A stretch of DNA of 9,701 nucleotides from Streptosporangiaceae bacterium. Lineage in GTDB: Bacteria > Actinomycetota > Actinomycetes > Streptosporangiales > Streptosporangiaceae. The notes under the pieces were generated by a model. It did no database searches, was not told where the DNA came from, and worked only from the letters and a program-made list of their open reading frames with translations. The stretch is from the NCBI GenBank assembly GCA_030039095.1, contig JASHQP010000278.1:1-9701 (forward strand). The letters are read 5' to 3'. Made by a program: the position numbers and the translations under genes. Shown in pieces: positions 1-6,216 of this stretch (within the stretch, counting starts at the first letter, position 1; every line of letters begins with the position of its first letter).

Positions 1-401
1 CGCACCAGGCGGGCGGCGGCGGGCCCGCCGCCGCGCTGCTCGGCGACCTGGCCTTCGTGCACGACGCGGCCGGGCTGATGCTCGGGCCCGCCGAGCCGCG
101 GCCGGACCTGTGCCTCGTCGTGGTCAACAACGACGGCGGCGGCATCTTCTCCGCGCTGGAGCAGGCGGCGTTCCCCGAGTCGTTCGAGCGGCTGTTCGGC
201 ACGCCGCACGGCACCGACTTCGGGCTGCTCGCCCAGGCCGCCGGGGTACCGCACCTGCTGCTGGACAAGGCTTCCGGCCTGGCGGACGCGCTGGACGGGG
301 ACGGGCTGCGGGTGGTGGAGGTGCGCACGGACCGCGCGGCCGGGGCGAAGCTGCGTGCCCGGCTGCGGGAGGCCTGCTCCGGCGCGGCCGCGGGCGCCTA
401 G
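1..401 (+). CDS. menD: 2-succinyl-5-enolpyruvyl-6-hydroxy-3-cyclohexene-1-carboxylate (SEPHCHC) synthase, C-terminal part
   Basis: Partial gene: the frame is open from base 3 (bases 1-2 finish an earlier codon) to TAG at 399-401, about 132 residues. MenD is a cytosolic thiamine-diphosphate enzyme. It adds the succinic semialdehyde unit of 2-oxoglutarate to isochorismate early in menaquinone synthesis. The visible part is the C-terminal pyrophosphate-binding domain. GDLAFVHDAAGL followed by VVVNNDGGGIFSALEQ is the GD...NN ThDP/Mg site in its MenD-specific form, and FERLFGTPHGTDF is also typical of MenD. The tail (GLRVVEVRTDRAAGAKL) matches the usual family end, so the 3' end looks complete. 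It converges on the isochorismate synthase gene with a 26-bp gap in which I see no clear terminator. The partner gene makes its substrate, which supports the call. Family identity is firm; the N-terminal two thirds are outside the window. Confidence 0.95.
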   Translation, partial: HQAGGGGPAAALLGDLAFVHDAAGLMLGPAEPRPDLCLVVVNNDGGGIFSALEQAAFPESFERLFGTPHGTDFGLLAQAAGVPHLLLDKASGLADALDGDGLRVVEVRTDRAAGAKLRARLREACSGAAAGA

Positions 402-427
402 GTCCGCGCTCGGCGGTCCTGCGGCGG

Positions 428-1745
428 CTAGTCCTGCAGCGCGTCCTGCATGGCGCGGAACTTGTTCTGCGCCTCGGCCAGCTCGGCCTCGGGGTCCGAA
501 TCGGCGACGATGCCGCACCCGGCGAACAGCCGCGCCCGGCGGCCGTCCAGCTCCGCGGAGCGAAGGGCGATGCCCCATTCGCCGTTGCCGTGCGCGTCGA
601 CCCAGCCGACCGGGGCGGCGTACCGCCCCCCGGTCCATCCCCTCGAGCTCGCGGATCAGCTCCATCGCGGCTCCGGTCGGCGTGCCGCCCACGGCCGCGG
701 TCGGGTGCAGCGCGGCGGCGAGCGCCAGCGCCGAGGCGTGCTCGCCGAGCACGCTGCCGGTCCCCGAAACCTGCGCCGCGGCGAGCCGCCCGGTTACGTG
801 GGTGGCCAGGTGCTGCACGTTGGCCAGGCGCAGCAGCGACGGCTCGGCGTCGATGTCGAGCCGGTCGCAGAACGGCGTCAGCGCCCTGCGCACGTCGGCC
901 ACGGCGTACCGGTGCTCCTCGACGTCCTTGGCCGACGCCAGCAGCGCGGCGCCGAGCCTGGCGTCCTCCGCGCCGCTGCGGCCGCGCCGTGTGGTGCCGG
1001 CCAGCACGAGCGAGCTGACCGCCGCCCCCTCCCGCCTGATGTAGAGCTCCGGGGTGGCGCCGACCAGCCCGGCGCAGCTGAACGTCCAGCAGTCCGGGTA
1101 GCGCGCGGCCAGCCTCGCGAGCAGCACGCGCGCGTCGATCTCGTCCGACGCCACCGCGTACAGATCCCTGGCGAGCACGACCTTGCTGAGATCGCCCGCC
1201 TGGATCCTGGCAACGGCCGAGCTGACCGCGCGCTCCCACTGCGGCGCGGTCAGGCTGCCGTCGTGCCAGCGCAGCTCGGCCGGCCCGCGTGTCGGCTGCA
1301 CCGGCTCCTGGGACACGTTCCGGTCGCCGATCGTGGTCAGCCAGGACCGGCCCGCGTGGCGGCCGATCACCACGGCGGGCACGACCAGGACCGAGCCGTC
1401 GGACGTCGGGTCGAAGGTGAAGCTGCCGAACGCGACGGGTCCGCAGCCCGGCAGGCCGACCTCGTCGGTGACGTCGGCGCCGTCGAAGAACTCGGTCAGC
1501 CACTTCTCGCCCGCTGTGAACCTGTCGGCGCCGGCCGGGATGGCGATCCGGGCTGCCTCGCCCCAGCCCGCCAGCCCGTCGCCGCGGCGGACCCAGGCAA
1601 CGGACCCGGAGTACGGGAGACGGGCGACCATGTCGCCCCAGTCGGCCGCGGGCTCCGTCCGGACGACCAGCCGGTCGGGCCTCGGCTGCGCTGGCTCATC
1701 GCGCTCGGCTACCACGGCAGACAACTTTACGTGCGGGAAAGTCAT
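428..1745 (-). pseudogene. menF: isochorismate synthase, frameshifted (pseudogene or sequencing error)
   Basis: Chorismate-binding enzyme converting chorismate to isochorismate, the step before MenD. Read from ATG 1745-1743 the protein begins MTFPHVKLSAVVAERD and shows family blocks in order: AWVRRGDGLAGWGEAARI, GPVAFGSFTFDPTSDGSVL, GDLSKVVLARDL (active-site lysine region), WTFSCAGLVGATPELYIRR, LAGTTRRG and LHPTAAVGGTP. It then reaches RELEGMDRG. There the frame is lost at a run of six C (626-631, G on the coding strand). With five, it would continue RYAAPVGWVDAHGNGEWGIALRS and LFAGCGIVADSDPEAELAE to TAG at 430-428, giving about 438 residues of normal family length. The total span, 1318 nt, is one base over a multiple of three. 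If real, the loss removes the C-terminal active-site strands. GTG at 1715-1713 is an alternative start; no strong ribosome site is visible. entC/dhbC (siderophore) is a possible family label, but menD next door favours menaquinone. Confidence 0.9.
626..631 (-). other. frameshift site: C6 homopolymer inside menF
   Basis: Upstream codons (low coordinate divisible by 3) give ...ELIRELEGMDRG. Downstream codons (one base out of phase) give RYAAPVGWVDAHGNG. Both sides match the isochorismate synthase family without a gap, so exactly one extra base lies in or beside this tract. Homopolymer length error in sequencing and true slippage mutation look the same here. Confidence 0.85.
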
Positions 1746-1880
1746 GGCCGGGCCCAGGGGGCGGCGGCTGCTGGCTCCGCAACGGTCCGATGTAACCCGC
1801 GGGTTGGTCTACCGGGACGGGTGTGGAACGTGGTAACTTTCGTGGCAGCAAATCTCGACTAAAACGATGGGTGAAATAGG
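1746..1880. promoter_or_regulatory. divergent intergenic region between menF and cysteine dioxygenase gene
   Basis: These 135 bp must hold the promoters of both divergent genes. I find no convincing -35/-10 pair. TAACTT at 1834-1839 fits TANNNT as a -10 for the rightward gene but has no good -35 at normal spacing. A five-codon reading frame (ATG 1867 to TGA 1882-1884, MGEIG) ends across the ATG at 1881, so reinitiation is possible. The right half is clearly more AT-rich than the flanking coding DNA. Confidence 0.4.
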
Positions 1881-2405
1881 ATGACACTCGTGAACGACAC
1901 GGCGCCTGTGGGGCACAGTCGCCCCGGGCGGGCCGGGCTCGCGCCGGCACGGCTCAGCCAGGCACTCCTGAGCGAGATCGTCAGCTCGCTTGCCGGGCGG
2001 CCGGGCGGCTGGGGCGAGGTCGTGCGGTATGACGCCGGGCGGCGCTGGTACCGGCGGCTGGAGCTGACCGACGATCACGAGGTGTGGCTGCTGTCCTGGC
2101 TTCCCGGCCAGAGCACCGGCTTCCACGACCACGGCCTCGCGGCCGGAGCGTTCGCGGTCGCAGAAGGCCAGGTGCGGGAGCGGACGGTCGCCGCGGCGCA
2201 GCGGCCGCTGGTGCGGAACCTGACGGTCGCGCGGGGCAGCGTCAGGACCTTCGGCCCGCACTACACTCACGACGTGGTGAACGTGTCCGCCGAGCCCGCC
2301 GTGACCGTCCACGCCTACTCACCGCCGCTCACCGCGATGCGGCGGTTCGAGCTCACGGAGTCGGGCCTGGTCCAGACGGGGACCGAGATGGAGGAGGACT
2401 GGTGA
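1881..2405 (+). CDS. cysteine dioxygenase (type I CDO family)
   Basis: 174-residue cupin-fold non-heme iron enzyme that oxidises L-cysteine with O2 to cysteine sulfinate. The three iron ligands of the family can be placed: His82 and His84 in GFHDHG and His130 in HYTHDVVNVS. The later VHAYSPPLTAM block keeps the catalytic His144 and Tyr146 equivalent to mammalian SLHLYSPP. The mammalian cysteine of the Cys-Tyr crosslink is replaced by Gly89, as is usual in bacterial enzymes. Length is slightly short of mammalian CDO and normal for actinomycetes. ATG at 1881 gives the longest product. GTG at 1890 has a better placed AGGA (1878-1881) and may be the true start (VNDTAPVGHS). The gene overlaps the following rhodanese by 4 bp, so the two are surely co-transcribed. 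A related thiol dioxygenase substrate (for example 3-mercaptopropionate) cannot be excluded by eye. Confidence 0.9.
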   Translation: MTLVNDTAPVGHSRPGRAGLAPARLSQALLSEIVSSLAGRPGGWGEVVRYDAGRRWYRRLELTDDHEVWLLSWLPGQSTGFHDHGLAAGAFAVAEGQVRERTVAAAQRPLVRNLTVARGSVRTFGPHYTHDVVNVSAEPAVTVHAYSPPLTAMRRFELTESGLVQTGTEMEEDW

Positions 2406-2818
2406 CAGACGCGGCTTCGGCCCCACCGGGCAGCCGGACCATCGACCAGCTGCTCACCGAGGCCCGGGCTCGTCTCGACCGGCTCAGCCCGGTCCAGGCG
2501 TCGAGAGCGGCACGCGAGGGTGCCGTGCTGGTGGACATCCGCCCAGCCGCCCAGCGCGCCGCCGAGGGCGAGATCCCCGGGACGCTGATCGTGGAGCGCA
2601 ACGTGCTGGAGTGGCGCTTCGACCCGGCCTCGGACGCCAGGCTGCCGCAGGCCAGCTACGACCTCCAGGTGATCGTCGTCTGCTCCGAGGGCTACACCTC
2701 CAGCCTGGCCGCGGCCGCGCTGCAGGATCTCGGCATCCGCGGCGCCACCGACCTGGACGGCGGATTCCAGGCCTGGCAGGCCGCAGGCCTCCCGGTCGTG
2801 ACAGCGAAACCGGATTAG
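2402..2818 (+). CDS. rhodanese-like sulfurtransferase, single domain
   Basis: 138 residues from GTG 2402 to TAG 2816-2818. The start overlaps the previous stop as GTGA, and GGAGGA at about 2391-2396 inside the upstream gene is a strong ribosome site, so this start is well supported. The rhodanese fold is shown by LSPVQASRAAREGAVLVDIRP near the N-terminus, the loop VVCSEGYTSS with catalytic Cys94 followed by the helix LAAAALQDLGI, and the closing DLDGGFQAWQAAGLPV. Such proteins carry sulfane sulfur as a Cys-persulfide and pass it to cyanide, thiols or protein acceptors in the cytosol. Coupling to cysteine dioxygenase suggests a role in handling sulfur from cysteine breakdown. The physiological donor and acceptor are unknown. 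No second rhodanese domain is present. Confidence 0.9.
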   Translation: MTDAASAPPGSRTIDQLLTEARARLDRLSPVQASRAAREGAVLVDIRPAAQRAAEGEIPGTLIVERNVLEWRFDPASDARLPQASYDLQVIVVCSEGYTSSLAAAALQDLGIRGATDLDGGFQAWQAAGLPVVTAKPD

Positions 2819-2870
2819 CGGGAACCCTCTCAGGCGTATTAGCCGACGCATTTCCTCGTACTGACAGGTT

Positions 2871-2887
2871 GCCCCGTTAGCGCGGGC
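2871..2887. terminator. possible weak hairpin between convergent transcription units
   Basis: GCCC-C-G-TTAG-CG-C-GGGC can fold into a small stem with a TTAG loop in the 73-bp gap between the rhodanese stop and the stop of the minus-strand radical SAM gene. It has no T-run on either side, so it is at best a weak bidirectional terminator. Confidence 0.25.
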
Positions 2888-2891
2888 GGTT

Positions 2892-4991
2892 TCATAGCAG
2901 GGAGAGCTGGACCGGTTCCGGTCCGGGCTCCGGCTCGATGGCCGGGGTGGGCTTGGTGGTGCGCGGCTGGATGCGGCGTGCCTGGCCGGGGGTGGCCTGG
3001 CCGACCCGGTAGCGGCGCGCCAGCTCCCTGATCTGCTCTGAGATCTGGGCCTGGTAGGCCTTGGGCGCGTACGCGCTCCGGCCGTACATGCCGCGGTAGG
3101 CGTCCATCAGGTCGGGGAAGTTCTCGCCGAGCCACTTCAGGAACCACTCACGGGCCCCCGGTCGCAGATGCAGCACGATCGGGGTCACGTGCGCGGCCCC
3201 GGCCTCGGCGGCCAGGCGCACGGTCCGCTCGAGCATGGCGGGGGAGTCGGTCAGGAACGGCAGCACCGGCCCCATCAGCACCCCGCATCGCAGTCCGCGC
3301 TCCGTCAGCGCGGCGCAAACCCCGAGCCGGCGCTCTGGGCTGGGCGTTCCAGGCTCGACAGATCGAGAAATCTCTTTGTCGACAAAGCCGACGGAGACGT
3401 TCAGGCCGACGTCGGTCACCTCGGCGGCCTCGGCCAGCAGGTCCAGATCGCGCAGGATCAGCGTGCCCTTGGTCAGGATCGAGAACGGGTTCGCGGCGTC
3501 CCGCAGCGCCTCGATGATCCCGGGCATCAGCCGGTAGCGGCCCTCGGCGCGCTGGTAGCAGTCCACGTTCGTGCCCATGGCCACGTGCTCGCCCTGCCAC
3601 TTGGGCGCGGCCAGCTCCTTGCGGGCCAGCCGCGGCGCGTTGACCTTAACGACGATGCGGGTGTTGAAGTCGTGCCCGGAGTCCATGTCCAGGTACGTAT
3701 GGGTGTTGCGGGCGAAGCAGTTGTGGCTCACCACGCCGTTGGCGATGAAATCGCCGGTGCCGGTCGTGATGTCGAACAGCTCGAGCTCCATGCCGATCGG
3801 CTCGATCGAGGCCACCCGCAGCGGGGCGTCGCTCTTCAGCGCCATGCCCTCGATTGAGCGCTTCCGGGTGATCGCCGGCTCCGTAGTGTGGAAGAACCTG
3901 AGCACCTCCTTGAGCCCACCCAGCAGCCGGACGGCTTTAATGCCGTTGGATCGCTCGAGGTCCTCAACGACGACAGCGAAGCCGAGGGACTTCATGCACG
4001 AGACCGTCCAGCCGATGATCTCCGGATCGGTGTTGGAGACGCGCCAGACTCCCTGGTTGTAGCCGCCCTCCGCGTCGAACATGCCGGCCAGGAATCCCTT
4101 CCGCCACTCGGGGTCTGGCAAAGTAGGCCACTCGATCAGCCGCTGGATCGCCTGGACGCGATCGCGAGACTGGGTTCGGATCGCTGTCATCTGCCGCCGC
4201 GTGCTCGTGGCCTCGGAAAAAGCGAACTTGGTTGTGCCGATTCCTTCTCGGGCCAGGTAGAGGCGCGTACGGTCCAGCGCCTCGTCGTCGGCGAGCGCCA
4301 GCCGGAAGCGGTGAACCGTTCCGGACGTCCGGTACGAGTAGCTGCCCAAGCTCGCGTCGCCGCGGATCATGCCGCAAAGGTAGCCGTGGCGGTAGTCGGC
4401 GGTCTCCTTGGGCGGTTCGGCAAACTCGCCGACCCCCATCAGCTTGTTGTGGAGTGTCAGGTGTGGCCGCTGCAACGGGCCGCCGCACTCGGTGCCGATC
4501 ACGTATTTCCAGCCGCGGCTGGTCAGGAAGCGGTGATCCGCGCTGCAGATCAGCCGGGTCTCGTCTTCGAGCGTGACCGCGTACGCAGGCTTGATCGTCG
4601 ACCAGTGGTCGAGCACTTCGGTGATCACGTAGTGCCGATAGGAGCCGCGGCGGACCGTGCCATAGATGGCGTCGCCGGGCCTGACGTAGGCCAGCGGTTT
4701 GGTGCGCCCGTCGGCCATCAAGATCGGAGTGCCACCCCACGCACAGTAACTGCATGAATGCGAACAGCCACGATAAGGGTTGATTGTCCAGCGGAAGGCC
4801 ATGCGCGACGCGGGCGGCACCTGGTTGATGATCGATCGGGCGTGGACCTCGTAGAAGGTCATGCCGCGGAAGCCGGGCGTGTCGAAGGTCCGCGCGACCG
4901 CGTCGCGCTCGAACAGGGCCGGCGCGCCAGCGCCGGACCCTGGTGACCCGTCGGCTCGAGTGGCGTTCAGGCGCAGGTTGTCCCACCGCAT
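2892..4991 (-). CDS. intein-containing Rv2578c-family radical SAM protein (SplB-like)
   Basis: 699-residue precursor; after intein removal the mature protein is about 357 residues, close to the mycobacterial relatives. Start chosen at ATG 4991 (MRWDNLRLNATRADG) because relatives begin this way and a leaderless promoter ends 7 nt upstream; an open extension to 5102 (37 residues) has no family features. N-extein residues 1-82 end NPYRGCSHSCSY; the C-extein starts CFARNTHTYLDMDSGHDFNTRIVVK. Joined they give the CX3CX2C cluster motif and NPYRGC block of SplB-like radical SAM enzymes (COG1533). Later blocks include the ILTKGTLILRDLDLL and VSVGFVDKEISRSVEPGTPS regions and a Pro-rich C-terminus. Reductive cleavage of S-adenosylmethionine at a [4Fe-4S] cluster is expected; the substrate is unknown. 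SplB kinship and the SOS-type box upstream suggest nucleic-acid repair, which is inference. The gene is monocistronic here. Confidence 0.93.
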   Translation of the reverse strand: MRWDNLRLNATRADGSPGSGAGAPALFERDAVARTFDTPGFRGMTFYEVHARSIINQVPPASRMAFRWTINPYRGCSHSCSYCAWGGTPILMADGRTKPLAYVRPGDAIYGTVRRGSYRHYVITEVLDHWSTIKPAYAVTLEDETRLICSADHRFLTSRGWKYVIGTECGGPLQRPHLTLHNKLMGVGEFAEPPKETADYRHGYLCGMIRGDASLGSYSYRTSGTVHRFRLALADDEALDRTRLYLAREGIGTTKFAFSEATSTRRQMTAIRTQSRDRVQAIQRLIEWPTLPDPEWRKGFLAGMFDAEGGYNQGVWRVSNTDPEIIGWTVSCMKSLGFAVVVEDLERSNGIKAVRLLGGLKEVLRFFHTTEPAITRKRSIEGMALKSDAPLRVASIEPIGMELELFDITTGTGDFIANGVVSHNCFARNTHTYLDMDSGHDFNTRIVVKVNAPRLARKELAAPKWQGEHVAMGTNVDCYQRAEGRYRLMPGIIEALRDAANPFSILTKGTLILRDLDLLAEAAEVTDVGLNVSVGFVDKEISRSVEPGTPSPERRLGVCAALTERGLRCGVLMGPVLPFLTDSPAMLERTVRLAAEAGAAHVTPIVLHLRPGAREWFLKWLGENFPDLMDAYRGMYGRSAYAPKAYQAQISEQIRELARRYRVGQATPGQARRIQPRTTKPTPAIEPEPGPEPVQLSLL
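3720..4745 (-). mobile_element. intein with LAGLIDADG homing endonuclease, inserted in the Fe-S motif
   Basis: 342 residues, precursor positions 83-424. Block A is CAWGGTPILMADGRTK starting with Cys1. Block B is ICSADHRFLTSRGW, with His71 in a variant SxxH. The endonuclease has two LAGLIDADG helices, GYLCGMIRGDASLG (acidic Asp130) and GFLAGMFDAEGG (acidic Glu226), so both metal-binding acids remain. Block F is LELFDITTGTGDFIANG, and block G is VVSHN with penultimate His341 and final Asn342, followed by Cys+1. All splicing and cutting residues look present, suggesting an active, full-size element. Splicing would excise it and join Tyr82 to Cys+1. Codons here are visibly less GC-restricted than in the exteins (AAA, GAA, TTT, ATT and GTT are more frequent), as expected for horizontally moving DNA, though I did not compute this. 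Confidence 0.93.
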
Positions 4992-4998
4992 AGCGTTC

Positions 4999-5027
4999 AG
5001 GCTAGAATAATTGTTCGAGCATCTCAA
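4999..5027 (-). promoter_or_regulatory. leaderless promoter of the radical SAM gene
   Basis: On the minus strand TTGAGA (5027-5022) and TAGCCT (5004-4999) are separated by exactly 17 bp. The -10 ends 7 nt before the ATG at 4991, so transcription should start at or next to the start codon, giving a leaderless mRNA. That layout is common in actinomycetes and explains the lack of a ribosome-binding sequence. Confidence 0.6.
5003..5018. promoter_or_regulatory. putative LexA (SOS) box
   Basis: Minus strand TCGAAC-AATT-ATTCTA matches the mycobacterial/actinobacterial LexA consensus TCGAAC-N4-GTTCGA at 10 of 12 defined bases, with one perfect half-site. It lies inside the spacer between the -35 and -10 of the radical SAM promoter, where a bound repressor would block RNA polymerase. 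DNA-damage induction is inferred. Confidence 0.55.
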
Positions 5028-5198
5028 ACGTATTCGCACATCCTTCGATGGTGTGTTGTGCCCGCGAAGCTGAACGGGATACGGGGCACAGTCGGTCGGC
5101 AAAGCGCGGGTAAAAGCTCCTCGAGCGGGGGATAGTAGGAGTGGATCCCCGCCCTGTCCTGTGCGGCAGCCGCGGGCGGACGTGGTGCGGAGGTGGCC

Positions 5199-5513
5199 AT
5201 GGCCCTGTCCATGGACGAGCAGCGCATCCTCGATGCGATGGAGCGCAAGCTTGCCGATGACGATCCCCTGCTGGCATCCAGGCTGAGCTCGTTCGGGCGG
5301 CCTGGCATCGCCGCGATCTTGCGGTCCCGGCGCGCGCGGATCGTGCTGTCGTTCCTGGCACTGATCGCGATCGCCGCGGTATCGCTGGCGGTCTACGCGC
5401 TGACGCCGTTCCGCACCAGCTTCGAAACGAAGGGCTCGCCGCCGCGCCCCACGTCGTCACACCAGCCCGTCAGGCCGGCTGCCCGGAACACCGGAACCGC
5501 CAGCACGCCGTGA
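5199..5513 (+). CDS. DUF3040-type small membrane protein
   Basis: 104 residues from ATG 5199, chosen because GGAGG at 5189-5193 sits 5 nt upstream. GTG at 5193 would only add two residues and overlaps that site. The N-terminus MALSMDEQRILDAMERKLADDDPLLASRL is the characteristic opening of DUF3040 proteins, found across actinobacteria. A short basic stretch (RSRRAR, residues 42-47) precedes one hydrophobic helix at about 48-68, then a Pro/Ser/Thr-rich tail. The basic residues suggest the N-terminus stays in the cytoplasm. Many family members show two membrane helices; only one is evident here. Function is unknown. It is divergent from the radical SAM gene and shares the 207-bp intergenic region with it, and converges on the next gene. 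Confidence 0.8.
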   Translation: MALSMDEQRILDAMERKLADDDPLLASRLSSFGRPGIAAILRSRRARIVLSFLALIAIAAVSLAVYALTPFRTSFETKGSPPRPTSSHQPVRPAARNTGTASTP

Positions 5514-5525
5514 CCGGCGCGCCGG
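5514..5525. terminator. perfect 12-bp palindrome between convergent genes
   Basis: CCGGCGCGCCGG starts directly after the TGA of the DUF3040 gene and lies 10 bp past the stop of the minus-strand gene. It could serve as a compact bidirectional terminator stem, but it has almost no loop and no T-tract, so it may be chance in GC-rich DNA. Confidence 0.3.
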
Positions 5526-5535
5526 AACCGGCTCG

Positions 5536-6039
5536 TCACGACTCGCGCCAGAGCTGAAGCAGGTACTGTTCCACGCCTTCGAGCCGCTTCCTGGCCTGCT
5601 GGAACTCGTCACCGAGCGGGTCCACGTCCGTCGCGAACAGGGCCGCGTACCGCCGCACGGTCTCGGCCCGGTTGCGGGTGTACACGTGCACTCCGTAATC
5701 GCCCACCCCGCCGGCCAGCCGCAGGCCGTCCACCGCCGAATCGGAGCGGCCGGTGTCGTTGATGCTCAGCCTGCCCCGCAGGTACAGCGTGCACTTCGCC
5801 TCGTCCTCGTACCCGTCGCTGAACGGGGGCGGCGCGTCCTCCCACTCCTCGATCGTGAGCTGGACGCTGACGTGCTCCTGGGCGCAGGTGACGAGCATCT
5901 GGTCGCGGTTGCTGCTGATCAGTGAGCCGTTGGGCACGGGACTGCCCGGAGCGTCCGGGTCGACCGACGGATCGTGCACACGGAACATACGCCGCTCCGG
6001 GAAGACCGGGATCTCCACCCGAATCAGCCTGCGGCTCAC
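5536..6039 (-). CDS. conserved-looking hypothetical protein, function unknown
   Basis: 167 residues from GTG 6039 to TGA 5538-5536. GTG 6039 is preferred over TTG 6042 because AGGGGGA on the minus strand ends 4 nt before it. I do not recognise a named family. The protein has no signal peptide or membrane helix. It opens with a short strand-like SRRLIRVEIPVFPE, then a polar acidic segment (VHDPSVDPDAPGSP). Alternating hydrophobic stretches follow (QMLVTCAQEHVSVQLTIEEW, KCTLYLRGRLSI, YGVHVYTRN), suggesting a mostly beta fold of about 120 residues. The end is helical and charged (FQQARKRLEGVEQYLLQLW). Coding quality is good: codon third positions are strongly G/C and the competing frames look like shadows. 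A vague likeness to ComJ-like cytosolic beta proteins was considered but cannot be supported. It stands alone, convergent with the DUF3040 gene. Confidence 0.75.
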   Translation of the reverse strand: MSRRLIRVEIPVFPERRMFRVHDPSVDPDAPGSPVPNGSLISSNRDQMLVTCAQEHVSVQLTIEEWEDAPPPFSDGYEDEAKCTLYLRGRLSINDTGRSDSAVDGLRLAGGVGDYGVHVYTRNRAETVRRYAALFATDVDPLGDEFQQARKRLEGVEQYLLQLWRES

Positions 6040-6060
6040 CAATTCCCCCTAGCCTGACGA

Positions 6061-6090
6061 TATCCCTGGGATACAGCATGGACCGTGCTG
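6061..6090. promoter_or_regulatory. two abutting inverted repeats, possible operators
   Basis: A perfect 13-bp palindrome TATCCC-T-GGGATA (6061-6073) is directly followed by CAGCATGG-A-CCGTGCTG (6074-6090), palindromic except for one pair. They lie 21-51 bp upstream of the GTG at 6039 of the minus-strand gene, where a promoter is expected (TATCGT at 6062-6057 on the minus strand would fit a -10), and about 130 bp before the epoxide hydrolase gene. They could be repressor sites for either divergent unit. Confidence 0.4.
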
Positions 6091-6204
6091 ACCTCGCGTG
6101 CAGCCGCAATCCGTGATAAAGACCCGTTACGCTCCGCAACCGCAGGGTCGTGGGCTGGGCGGAAACGGGCACCGCGGGTCTTCCAGGCGGCTTCCGGCCG
6201 CCGT

Positions 6205-6210
6205 TATCCT
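6205..6210 (+). promoter_or_regulatory. -10 element of the epoxide hydrolase / P450 operon, probably leaderless
   Basis: TATCCT fits TANNNT and ends 6 nt before ATG 6217, so the transcript should begin at the start codon. No ribosome-binding sequence is present, which agrees. The -35 region near 6181-6187 is poor (TTCCAG), so an activator or another sigma factor may be needed. Confidence 0.45.
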
Positions 6211-6216
6211 CCGACC

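Noticed and set aside
124..1503. 459-codon open frame on the minus strand
   Set aside because: Arg/Ala/Gly-rich shadow of menF read in another frame; the true menF frame shows family motifs, this one shows none.
450..1862. 470-codon open frame on the + strand
   Set aside because: It is the antisense of the real menF frame, low-complexity, and lacks any domain signature.
3888..4757. 289-codon + strand frame opposite the intein
   Set aside because: No ribosome site or family features; it mirrors the well-supported intein frame.
4906..4921. Another TCGAAC half-site as a LexA box
   Set aside because: The second half (after four bases) does not resemble GTTCGA and it lies inside coding sequence.
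4992..5102. 37-residue N-terminal extension of the radical SAM protein
   Set aside because: It would cover the -35, -10 and LexA-like box; sequence is unlike the family, and MRWDNLRL at 4991 matches the usual start.
6085..6216. N-terminal extension of the epoxide hydrolase
   Set aside because: No family sequence, poor composition, and a TATCCT -10 lies directly before ATG 6217.
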